From an uncultured Lachnospiraceae bacterium (GTDB taxonomy: Bacteria > Bacillota > Clostridia > Lachnospirales > Lachnospiraceae), in contig CANOEC010000004.1 of assembly GCA_947564735.1 (NCBI GenBank), forward strand, positions 1 to 64,000: a stretch of 64,000 bases of DNA. The letters are read 5' to 3'. Shown here one piece after another: positions 31,730 to 40,510 of this stretch. Made by a program: the position numbers and the translations under genes. Numbering within the stretch: the first letter of the stretch is position 1; each line of letters opens with the position of its first letter. The notes under the pieces were generated by a model. The model saw only the letters and a program-made list of their open reading frames with translations, ran no database searches and was not told where the DNA came from.

Positions 31730-32442
31730 AAAATGCCTCCATTTCCGCGCATAACCTTAAGCACCTCCTGACAAAATTCCTCATATCTTCTTTTTGCGAT
31801 CACGATATTTTCCCCGTTATCCAGAACAATTTTCTGTCTGTTATACCCATCAGCGTGTTTCAGATTAACCAGATAACTCTTATGGCATCTGAAAAAACCT
31901 TTGTCCTGCAGCCTGTTCTCCAGTTCCCCTATCTGCCCGTAATAAGTAAAAATCCCCTCTTTGCCATGAGCTTCAACGACTCTGCCCTTTATCTCAAAAT
32001 AGTATATGTCATCAAGAAATAGTTTCTTTTTCTGCCTCTCCTTGCTGACAATGATAAATTCCTGTGAACATTTTTCCGTTTTACGGACGGCTTTTTGCAG
32101 TACCTTTTTCAGTTTCCTGTCATTCACGGGCTTTAACAGATATTGGAAAGCCTCCACATCATATGCTTCAAACACATACTCCCTGCTGGAAGATACAAAA
32201 ATAAGTATTTTATCAGATACCTTTTCACGCAAAATCTGTGCTGTTTTCATCCCATCCAAGTCCTGCATGATAATATCAAGAAAAACAATGTCAAAACTTT
32301 CCGACTCCTGCAACAATTCCTTTCCATTACGGAACTGACGGACAATGCATGGTATTTTCATTTCTTCCAAAATATCCTTGATTTTCTTTGCCATGTTGCA
32401 GCATTCTATGACTTCATCATCACATACTGCTATCGACAGCAT
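31726..32442 (-). CDS. LytTR response regulator (AgrA-like)
   Basis: About 238 residues. Receiver domain: CDDE acidic pocket at the start, phosphoacceptor in FDIVFLDIIMQD, conserved Lys in LLKPVND. The C-terminal LytTR DNA-binding domain covers about 135-235 (YYFEIKGRVVEAH, GFFRCHKSYLVNL). ATG at 32442 follows AGGTGGTGAAA. It is coupled to the broken kinase gene (ATGA overlap), so it now lacks its normal partner. Confidence 0.88.
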   Translation of the reverse strand: MLSIAVCDDEVIECCNMAKKIKDILEEMKIPCIVRQFRNGKELLQESESFDIVFLDIIMQDLDGMKTAQILREKVSDKILIFVSSSREYVFEAYDVEAFQYLLKPVNDRKLKKVLQKAVRKTEKCSQEFIIVSKERQKKKLFLDDIYYFEIKGRVVEAHGKEGIFTYYGQIGELENRLQDKGFFRCHKSYLVNLKHADGYNRQKIVLDNGENIVIAKRRYEEFCQEVLKVMRGNGGIL

Positions 32443-32758
32443 TTTCACCACCTGCCTTATATGGATATATTGTATGTATCGACACAAACACGGACAAAGT
32501 TTTGTTAATGCTATGAACGGACATTTCGTTGTAATAACCGTGAATTTTACTGCATCTAATACTCTACCCTCGTATATTACCTCTAACCTCCCAAACTTCC
32601 AAGCAGATAATCCGGCGGAAACGGCAGACCGCCGCTTATGAGGTGCAAGGCAGGACTAGGCGGAAGGAGGAAGAAATTTAATGAAAAGGAAATAGAAATA
32701 TGGGCGTGATTGTGGTATTCTGTTAAAAATACATATTGGCATTATAGGAGGTTAGATT
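32443..32758. other. Intergenic region between divergent genes
   Basis: No gene. A ribosome site ATAGGAGG precedes the HAD gene on the plus strand. A direct repeat or regulator site for the LytTR protein could not be defined with confidence. Confidence 0.35.
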
Positions 32759-33535
32759 ATGAATCCCAAAATGATTTTGACTGATCTTGACGAAACTTTG
32801 ATTTGTTCTGATGGCAGTATATCAGAACGTACAAAATTAGTTTTGAAACAATGTCAGAACTATGGTATTTACATTGTAATAGCCACCGCTAGGTATTGGA
32901 TAGGGGCAGAACGCTACATAGAAGAAATTCAACCGGATTATGAGATTACAACAGACGGAACACTTATTCATCGGCATGGACAACAAATATATGGCTGTAA
33001 TTTGGAAATTGAAGATACAAACCAAATTATACATGATATACTTTTACGAGATGATAAGACGGAAATAACTGTAGCAACAGGACGTCAAGTGTTTTGGAAC
33101 AGTAAGCACATATCTGAGTCCGAAAAATTACATAAGGCAGTTTATTGTGATTATCAGAAACCACTATCTTGTCAAGCTAACAAAATTGTGGCAGAGCTAC
33201 CAAATTATGAAACAGCATTAGAAATAGCAAATAGAAATCATTGCCGTTTACAGAGTTATCGTGGGGAAAACTGGTATGCTTTTTTGCCAGAAAAGGCAGG
33301 AAAGGTACAGGCAATTCGGGAACTGGCAAGAATATTAGATATATCACTAAATGAAATTGTGGCTTTTGGTGATGATAAAAATGATATTGAAATGCTTAAA
33401 ATGTGTGGAATAGGCGTCGCTGTAAATAATGCCATTCCAGATGTTAAAGATATTGCAGATTGCATTACATTATCAAATGATGAGGATGGAGTAGCTGAAT
33501 GGCTTGCAATAAATGTGCTGAAAAGTGTGGATTAG
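32759..33535 (+). CDS. HAD-superfamily phosphatase, Cof type
   Basis: A 258-residue hydrolase with the HAD motifs LTDLDETL (motif I nucleophile Asp), ATARYWIG (motif II), the late Lys in EKAGKVQAI and FGDDKNDIEML (motif IV). The C2B cap between motifs fits Cof/YbiV phosphatases of sugar phosphates or flavin precursors. It stands alone between insertion-sequence remnants. RBS TAGGAGG. Confidence 0.88.
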   Translation: MNPKMILTDLDETLICSDGSISERTKLVLKQCQNYGIYIVIATARYWIGAERYIEEIQPDYEITTDGTLIHRHGQQIYGCNLEIEDTNQIIHDILLRDDKTEITVATGRQVFWNSKHISESEKLHKAVYCDYQKPLSCQANKIVAELPNYETALEIANRNHCRLQSYRGENWYAFLPEKAGKVQAIRELARILDISLNEIVAFGDDKNDIEMLKMCGIGVAVNNAIPDVKDIADCITLSNDEDGVAEWLAINVLKSVD

Positions 33536-33705
33536 TATTAAGGTTTGTTTGTCTTGTTTCATCTTATGCCATCTTTCCAATAAAATCAAGGGCTTTCGGA
33601 CTTTTCAAACGGTAGTGTAAAATAGTTTGTGTCTTTGGAAAAAAATACCTCTTTTTTGGTAAGAATTAAGATATGACAATTCTTACCAAAAAGGAGGATT
33701 TTTTT

Positions 33706-34228
33706 ATGCCAGCAACAAAGGAGCAGATTCGACAGATCATTGCAGATAACAGCCTAAACAGCGTGGCTGATGTCTACACCCTTCCCAAAACATTAAAAAG
33801 CCGGTATGGGGAGTTTCAGATTGATATCCCAAGAGACCGTGAAGGGAAGTCTGAGCCAAAACTCATTCCCAAGTACCAGCGGGATATTTCCGGCATAGAG
33901 GAAAAGGTAATTTCCCTCTATGCAAGGGCATGAGCACAAGGGATATCCATGACCAGATACAGGAGCTTTACGGGATGGAACTGTCCGCGGAAATGGTCAG
34001 CAAAATCACTGACAGGATACTGCCGGAAATCAAGGAATGGCAGGCAGGGCCGCTGGATCCGGTCTATCCGTTCGTATTCATGGACTGCATCCATTACAAG
34101 GTCAGGGAAGACGGGCGTATCCTGAGCCGCGCCGCTTATATCGTCCTGGGCATTACCGCAGACGGTCATAAAGATATCCTGAGCATCACTGTAGGGGCCA
34201 ATGAAACCAGCAGGTTCTGGCATGGGAT
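33706..34228 (+). pseudogene. IS256-family transposase remnant
   Basis: Two frames belong together: MPATKEQIRQIIADNSLNS to ISLYAR, then MSTRDIHDQIQELYG onward after a frameshift near 33930. Between ADVYT and KTLKSRYGEFQID a stretch of about 40 residues normal for the family is missing. The first catalytic Asp is seen in FVFMDCIHYKV. The frame breaks off at 34228, where an ISAs1 fragment is joined in the opposite direction. Confidence 0.75.
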
Positions 34229-34500
34229 GCGACAAAACATTTTTGGAACTGCTTTGGATTGATGATACGGAAACATCTTTCAAACGTATCATGTGATGGA
34301 ATCTCATTCTCTAATACAAGATATTTCCGGAACCACTCTTCTTTTTCTTCTGCAAACGCTGCAATTTCCTGCCATGTTTCTGATTTGCATATGGTGGCTA
34401 CAATAGCCATAAATATAATTTCCAAAAGATTGTGTTTCACTTTCCACGGTTCCCTTTTATCTTCTATTACTTCAAAATATTTCATGATCTCAATATCCAT
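34229..34500 (-). pseudogene. ISAs1-family transposase, N-terminal fragment
   Basis: Begins MDIEIMKYFEVIEDKREPWK and continues KHNLLEIIFMAIVATICKSE and HDTFERCFRIINP, the N-terminal DDE-associated region of ISAs1/H-repeat transposases. Only about 90 residues remain before it runs into IS256 sequence. RBS GGAGAGG is intact. Confidence 0.75.
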
Positions 34501-34896
34501 TTTCAGCCTCTCCATTGATATAAATGTTCTAAAATTATTATATCAGATTTCCGTAAAAAAATCGTCAAGCTGTACTTTACTCATCGATTTTTTATTTTTT
34601 TCATGTGTTTGCCGTGCGGCTTTTTATTTTCTACTTGCAAGTCCCTTGTTTCAAAGTTAAGATACGACACCACGGAAGGAGGGGACTGCCAAAGGAAGTC
34701 CGGCGGCTGATTGACGGTTACATCAGCAAACAGAACGCTCTCGGCTCAAGGTATGGGATGCTCGCATATCTGCTTAGGTTTTCCGACTGTAAGGCAATGT
34801 TTTTGGGGAAATGCCTGCCCGCCGGGGCGGAAGAAATGGTTTCAGAAATGTAAGAAAAAGTACGGACAGGACGGAAAGGCTGACCGATACAGCCCA
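34501..34896. other. Degenerate stretch without a supported gene
   Basis: Short frames on the plus strand (for example GLPKEVRRLIDGYISKQNAL) lack starts and look like eroded coding DNA. No family was recognised. Probably part of the insertion-sequence graveyard. Confidence 0.35.
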
Positions 34897-35274
34897 TTAC
34901 CCTGTTCCTCTTTTGTCCTCAAATATAAATCCGTGCCTCCATTTAACGTATTTGTTGGATTTCGACCACTTGGGATGTTCCTTGAACCACGCCTTCTCGT
35001 CATCCGGCGTGACCGTTATCTTCTTGAAATAAACAGGGGAACCGGCATCATCCAGTTCCCCGCGGGTATCGGGATTTAAGTTCAGTAGCCACTCAAAGTG
35101 GTCCTCATAAACCCTTAGCCCGAACACATATTTATCGATATCCTCTGTCGTAAACTCCCCGTTCTCCGGCAGGGAGAACTGCTCCAGTATCGTATTTGCC
35201 CTTTGAATCCACCCTGCGGAAGTTGATTTGAAAAACGACATAATCCTGTGATTATTATACACCTTTTTAGGCAT
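34897..35274 (-). CDS. Hypothetical protein or gene fragment, 125 aa
   Basis: Frame starting MPKKVYNNHRIMSFFKSTSA with a later FGLRVYEDHFEWLLNLNPD. No ribosome site is clear. The sequence is not low-complexity and looks like a real protein segment, possibly the C-terminal piece of a larger mobile-element protein. I do not recognise it. Confidence 0.4.
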   Translation of the reverse strand: MPKKVYNNHRIMSFFKSTSAGWIQRANTILEQFSLPENGEFTTEDIDKYVFGLRVYEDHFEWLLNLNPDTRGELDDAGSPVYFKKITVTPDDEKAWFKEHPKWSKSNKYVKWRHGFIFEDKRGTG

Positions 35275-35575
35275 AGCAGCGGTTATGTCTGTTTCTCATA
35301 TCTATTTTTATTTTTTTCAGATAATATTCACTTTTCAACATCCATTGTCAGCTGTGCCGACCATAATCACTCAAGATTCCGAGAGATTATCATACTGCAA
35401 ATTATATCAATCCCATGTTCCAAAGGCAATATTTTATATTTTTTGTCTCGAAAAGACAACAAATCCATACTAATAGTAGAAAAATATTTTTACTGTTTTT
35501 ACTGCGGGTATGTTCACTTAGACACGCTCTCACGGTATAATCAAGCCATCGAAACGAAAGCGAGGTGGATATATT

Positions 35576-36679
35576 TTGAGAGTGAAACTTTCAGAGAATA
35601 TCAAAAAATTCCGCAAGGAAAGGAAAATGACGCAGGAACAGTTTGCAGAGGTGATGGGCGTAAGCGTAAGCGCCGTTTATAAGTGGGAGTCAAATCAGTC
35701 CACACCGGAAATCAATCTGATTCTAGAAATGGCTGACTTGTTTCACACCTCCACCGATGTTCTTCTCGGATATGAATGGAGAAACGCAAGCGCCGCATCC
35801 TCTCTTGACAGGATTGCGACGTTAGCAGAAGAAAAGGCGTATGGCGAAGCGATTACCGAGGCGGAAAAAGCATTAAAAAGCTATCCAAACAACTTTGACA
35901 TCGTATACCGGAGCGCCCTGTTATATCTTAAGCTGGGCAAGAACGCGGAGCATCTTGAAGCGAACCGGCGGGCCATCGAACTGCTGGAACACGCCTGTGC
36001 ACTAATTGCGCAGAATCAGGACGAGACCGTCAGCGAGGTCTCCATCCGCACGCAGATGGCAAAGGCACACCTGTTGCTGCATGACCCAGACACGGCACTG
36101 CGGATTTTAAAAAAGTACAATGTCTGCGGCATCAACAATGTCTTAATTGGCATGGTGCTGAGCGACTGTCTCCACGATGCGGACGGTGCAGAAAAATATC
36201 TGAGGAATGCGCTTTCCACTTTTGCGGAGGATATCAACTATATCATGATCGGCTATGCTAACGTGTTTTTCCAGCGTAAAGATTATGACACCGCGATCGA
36301 CTGCATCCGGTGGCTTCGGACTGTTCTGCGCGGCATCCAGCCGGAAGAAACTCTGACATGGTTTGATAAATATGACTGTGTTCTTCTTGAAATACTCGCC
36401 GAGCTCTATTGCATCCAAGGAGACTTTGAAAAGACCCGACAATTTCTTTCTGAAGCGGCAAGTCATGCCGTCACCTACGACCATGCCGCACCGGGAGAAG
36501 TAGCCGGAATAGAGTTTTTTACAATGCTGGGCATAGAACGCCAACCCACATATGACGAATATGGAAAAACCGCCGTGGAGTGCTTACATCGAAGAATCCA
36601 GAAAGAGAGCGACGAGATTCCGCAGCTCTATCAGTTGTGGCGCGAAACAATCAATGAGGTATTACCGCCTCTTCCATAA
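35576..36679 (+). CDS. XRE regulator with TPR-like C-terminal domain
   Basis: A 367-residue protein. An N-terminal helix-turn-helix (KERKMTQEQFAEVMGVSVSA, then VYKWESNQSTPE) occupies residues 5-60; the rest is a helical repeat array of the tetratricopeptide kind. I chose TTG at 35576, which follows GAGGTGG by seven bases. Proteins of this build respond to peptides or proteins (RRNPP-like), but no adjacent peptide gene was found. Confidence 0.85.
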   Translation: MRVKLSENIKKFRKERKMTQEQFAEVMGVSVSAVYKWESNQSTPEINLILEMADLFHTSTDVLLGYEWRNASAASSLDRIATLAEEKAYGEAITEAEKALKSYPNNFDIVYRSALLYLKLGKNAEHLEANRRAIELLEHACALIAQNQDETVSEVSIRTQMAKAHLLLHDPDTALRILKKYNVCGINNVLIGMVLSDCLHDADGAEKYLRNALSTFAEDINYIMIGYANVFFQRKDYDTAIDCIRWLRTVLRGIQPEETLTWFDKYDCVLLEILAELYCIQGDFEKTRQFLSEAASHAVTYDHAAPGEVAGIEFFTMLGIERQPTYDEYGKTAVECLHRRIQKESDEIPQLYQLWRETINEVLPPLP

Positions 36680-36687
36680 TAAGAAGA

Positions 36688-37836
36688 TTAAAATTTTCTC
36701 AGCTTTAGATACCATATCAACCCGAAGAGTATTGTTTCTTTCTCTTCGGGTATAAATTTCATAAATTTCAAACTCTTTACTGCCAATTCAAAATACATAT
36801 TCATTTCCTGTTCTGCATATGCTAAAGCGCCTGACTCGGAGAACAACTCTCTAATTCTATTTACATCCTCGCAGGTTAAATTTTCGTTTCCATAATACCG
36901 AAGAAGCTCACCAAAATATTCTTTCTGATTCCGTATATATGCATATAATAAAGTTTGCTTAAACTCTGTGATATCAGAGCCAATATTCTTCCCTATATCA
37001 TCTTCATCTGCTCCACCCGCTAAAACCAAACCTAAACATAGAGGTCCTATCACTGTATACCACGCTGTTTTCAAACGATATATCTCTGTAATTGAATCTA
37101 CTAATTCATCTTCATTTGAACATAGATTCTGCTCTTCAAACGGTAAAATAACATCAATAATTTCGCCTTGAATAGTGTTTACGATCACTTGATTAAAATA
37201 TTTTAATAAAATCCCCAGATTATCTGACCTGCTGTATGCTTGTGCCACTTTTTGATTTGCATAGCACATACCAAGACCACCAGCACAAATTGCCATTGAA
37301 TTAGCCACATCATAAGCATTTCTTTTTATCTCTATCCCTTTCTTTTCCCATTCGTTAATATAATGAACCGGAATCGTCGGCTGATTTCTCCTTAAACTTG
37401 CATGATCGATAATATCATCATTGATCAATATCGCAGTCTGATAGATTTCAAAAGCCAATGCCAAGTCATCACTATACTCTATATCACTTTTCAAAATACT
37501 ATAACCAAGATTTACCAGCGTCCCGCGAATAAATTTCCCACGACAATTCATCCGTGTAAATTCTGATATATTTTCTACAATATGCTTTTCCGACTGGTTA
37601 CATATTTCCTGATTAAAATTTTGCATTTTTCTATCTAAACGTTCTCTTGAATTCTTATAAAATATCATAAAGGAAAACAACTGATAACTTTGTAACATTA
37701 CATCCAAATCTTTATCTGTATTTATGCAGAACACATAGTTTCCAGCGTACTCCAGCACCCTTTTGTCATTCTGCAAAACTGAATAAAAATCTAATTTCTT
37801 GACAGTCTTCTGATAATCCTTCATGTTCTTTAACAT
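36688..37836 (-). CDS. Polyprenyl synthetase family protein
   Basis: A 382-residue isoprenyl diphosphate synthase relative. GKFIRGTLVNLGY matches the GGKxxRP region, and the first Asp-rich motif is ILINDDIIDHASLRRNQPTI. The second Asp-rich motif is altered (GSDITEFKQTLLYAY instead of DDxxD-GK), as in ComQ-like or divergent members. An N-terminal extension of about 90 residues is unusual. It lies 63 bp downstream of the blaR1 frame, so it may be under BlaI control. Product length is unknown. Confidence 0.75.
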   Translation of the reverse strand: MLKNMKDYQKTVKKLDFYSVLQNDKRVLEYAGNYVFCINTDKDLDVMLQSYQLFSFMIFYKNSRERLDRKMQNFNQEICNQSEKHIVENISEFTRMNCRGKFIRGTLVNLGYSILKSDIEYSDDLALAFEIYQTAILINDDIIDHASLRRNQPTIPVHYINEWEKKGIEIKRNAYDVANSMAICAGGLGMCYANQKVAQAYSRSDNLGILLKYFNQVIVNTIQGEIIDVILPFEEQNLCSNEDELVDSITEIYRLKTAWYTVIGPLCLGLVLAGGADEDDIGKNIGSDITEFKQTLLYAYIRNQKEYFGELLRYYGNENLTCEDVNRIRELFSESGALAYAEQEMNMYFELAVKSLKFMKFIPEEKETILFGLIWYLKLRKF

Positions 37837-37899
37837 AAACTATTTCTTTATACATACAGGAATGCTCCCATTCTAAAGATTCTAAAAAATAGTAATGAT

Positions 37900-39890
37900 T
37901 TAATCGTTCCTATGAAGTTTGTTATCGATAAGCCATTGCATATCATCTTCATATATGGTCTGATATCTTAATGCAATTTCCATGTCTGACGGCTCGATTC
38001 CATCCGTAACATATGCAAAAGAAATTTTATACTGCCATTCCCCCGGATATACGGCTAATTCTGTATCTATGTCAACCTCATTTTCTATATCCTCTTTTTC
38101 TTTATAGAAAGAATATGCGACTTTACCTTCCGGGTCATATACTTCAAAGCTTACAAAGGATACGTCGGTAAGAGGCGCCCAATAGTGATGTCCGGTTCCG
38201 TCTACCAGATTTTTTAGGGTGATAGAAAGATCGATACGATTATCATGGTTTACATAAAATTTAGTTCCTTCTCCGCCTATTACGATAGGCATAGCCCGTT
38301 CGTTAAAAGAAACGCCTGTATTAACGATATAACCGTTTTGAATATCTTCTTTTGTCTGCGCATAACTCCTATAATAATCATACATCCGGGCGTACAACGT
38401 TGAATCATCCGCATTCTCTTCCTCTTCCATTTCAGCAGACGGTATATCCGTATCGGATGCAAACCCCCACACAAATGGGTCAATCAGCTTCGCGGATACA
38501 GTCGTTTTTTCCGCAGGCGTTTGATTTGTACTTAACCGTACATACCAAGTGCCGGGATACAGAACATCTGTTACCATAATCAATTCATTTCCATAAAGCC
38601 ATTCTCTGTCTCCTGCTATAAATCCATCTTGATCAAAGGTATATGTCCGTACCACTTCACCGGTTGGATCGATTACCTCAAGCGTTCTGTGACTATCTCC
38701 ATCAGCAGCTGCGTTCAACTGCATTTTAACATCATTTTCTTTGATTCTGACTGCAACCTCCTTAGTTGTTGTCTGTTCATCTTTTTGAAAGCTGATAATT
38801 TCAGCCGAATTTGTGTATAAGGAAAAAGTGTCTGTCGCGTTATCAAGATTTTTCTGCTTGTTCCCGTTGGCTACATATGCTCCCGAAACGGTAAACCCAC
38901 AACCAAGCATAGCCGTAAGCAGTAAGGATATAAAAATCCACCATTTGGTTTTTTTCTTAAAATTCATAATTGCACCTAATCTTTCTTTTAACTGTTCTGC
39001 TCCCTCTGTCAAAGTGACAGAAGCCAAAGAACTTTTATAAAGATTGTCTGACTTCATAAAAGAAAGTAACATGTCCCCATACTCACGCCTTGCTTTATCA
39101 CCAAGTATCGATATGACTTTTTCATCACACGACAGCTCGCAGGATTTATTCACTTCCTTTTCCAGCAGATATGCAAAAGGATTGAACCAATGTGCGCACA
39201 CAACAATCTGTATCAGCCACTTGTAAAACATGTCTCTATGTTTATAATGGGTCAGCTCATGCAAAAAGATATAGGATAACTCTTTATCTTCTATGCCGCC
39301 AGCTGGCAAAACAATTCTTGGACGAAAAAAGCCAATTATCATAGGTGAAGCTATCAGCGGATTATAAGATAATTCCACTCTTATTTTAATATTCAGTTTT
39401 TCTTCACAATCAGATAACAGATTTAAGATTTTAATATCCGATACCTCTGTACTGCCTGCTTTCATGTATTGAATAAAACTTTGATAAATCGTTATCTTAC
39501 GGACAAATAGAACCAGCGCCAATACTGACCAGATAAAAAACAGACATACATATATAGTAAATGGTCCGTGCATGTCAACGTCCACTATATCCTTGTTGGT
39601 CTGTATTGACATTACTTCACCGGCATTCGCATTTACGGAAACAGGCGCATTTTGGATTGCAGGCGTTTCACTTGTCAGCTCTACCATATCAAACTTCTCA
39701 AACAAGTCTCCAACAATCGTAATATCAAGTGTCCAAGGAAGTAAAAACCGTAGTGCAGCGATTATCCAAATATAATACTGCCAACGCTTACTGAATTTAT
39801 TCTTATAAAACGGCTTCAATCCCCAGATAAGTATAGCAGCAGCGTACCGGAGACAGACAGTGACAATAATGTTTTCATAAACTCATTCAT
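37900..39890 (-). pseudogene. BlaR1/MecR1-type M56 sensor with frameshift and novel sensor domain
   Basis: ATG at 39890 (overlapping the blaI stop) opens MNEFMKTLLSLSVSGTLLLY but reaches TGA at 39818; the rest continues from about 39835 in another frame as IWGLKPFYKNKFSKRWQ. One base appears lost near 39832. The remainder has the M56 zinc peptidase HELTHYKHRD and ENxxD-type helices, a last membrane helix near WWIFISLLLTAML, and then an outer region of about 330 residues of two beta-rich modules. That outer part does not show the SxxK penicillin-binding motif of true BlaR1, so the signal is probably not a beta-lactam. Confidence 0.7.
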
Positions 39891-40257
39891 TTTCTTTTCT
39901 CCAAAAGCTTTCTATCTCTTTCAGCTCGTCTACCGAAAGAATATCCTGCCGCAGCAACGTTGATACTAAGTTTTTCACGTTTCCCCCATAGACTTTATCA
40001 AGAAAACTGTGCATCTGCATTGTCTGATATTCTGCTTCTGTTATCACAGCCACATATTCATTCCGTCTGCCAATCTTCCTGACTTTCAAGTACTTTTTTT
40101 CTCCCAGCCGGAAGAGCAAAGTTAGTACCGTATTATTCTTCCACTCATTTTTGTCTTTTTCCAATTCTTCCATGATGAGGGAATATAGCGCCGCCCCTCC
40201 ATTCTTCCAAATAATTTTCATTAGTACCAGTTCAGATTCCGAAATTTGTTGTGCCAT
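39883..40257 (-). CDS. BlaI/MecI/CopY family repressor
   Basis: A 124-residue winged-helix repressor: SESELVLMKIIWKNGGAALY, then LTLLFRLGEKKYLKVRKIGR, and a C-terminal dimerisation helix. In this family the BlaR1 protease triggers cleavage of the repressor in the dimer helix. Its promoter region carries ACAA/TTGT dyads. The start is preceded by GGGAGG. Confidence 0.92.
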   Translation of the reverse strand: MAQQISESELVLMKIIWKNGGAALYSLIMEELEKDKNEWKNNTVLTLLFRLGEKKYLKVRKIGRRNEYVAVITEAEYQTMQMHSFLDKVYGGNVKNLVSTLLRQDILSVDELKEIESFWRKENE

Positions 40258-40274
40258 ATTGTCCTCCCTTTATA

Positions 40275-40326
40275 CCCACAAGTTGTAGGCATATTTTATC
40301 TTAACACTTTGTAGGTTATATTGCAA
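40275..40326 (-). promoter_or_regulatory. blaI promoter with two operator dyads
   Basis: On the minus strand TTGCAA (40321-40326), 17 bp, TAAGAT (40298-40303). Dyad-like CTACAACTTGTGGG at 40277-40290 and CTACAAAGTGTTA near 40303-40315 resemble BlaI/MecI boxes (TACA...TGTA). Repression of the blaI-blaR1 unit is expected. Confidence 0.6.
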
Positions 40327-40398
40327 TGCCCTGACATAAATTTGATTCTCATCTCATTAATTATACTTTTCATTCAATCACAGATATTTCACCGATTG

Positions 40399-40433
40399 AA
40401 AAAAGGCCCTGCATATTTATCATACACAGAGCC
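40399..40433 (-). terminator. Terminator of the glycoside-utilisation operon
   Basis: GGCTCTG (40427-40433) pairs with CAGGGCC (40405-40411), followed by TTTTTTC on the minus strand, about 80 bp after the GH78 stop. Confidence 0.7.
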
Positions 40434-40510
40434 ATTCTAATCTCTTTTTGCCCTCTACCTAGAGCGTTTTCTTTCTATAAAACTGCATTATAAATCCCTT
40501 CTTTAACATA

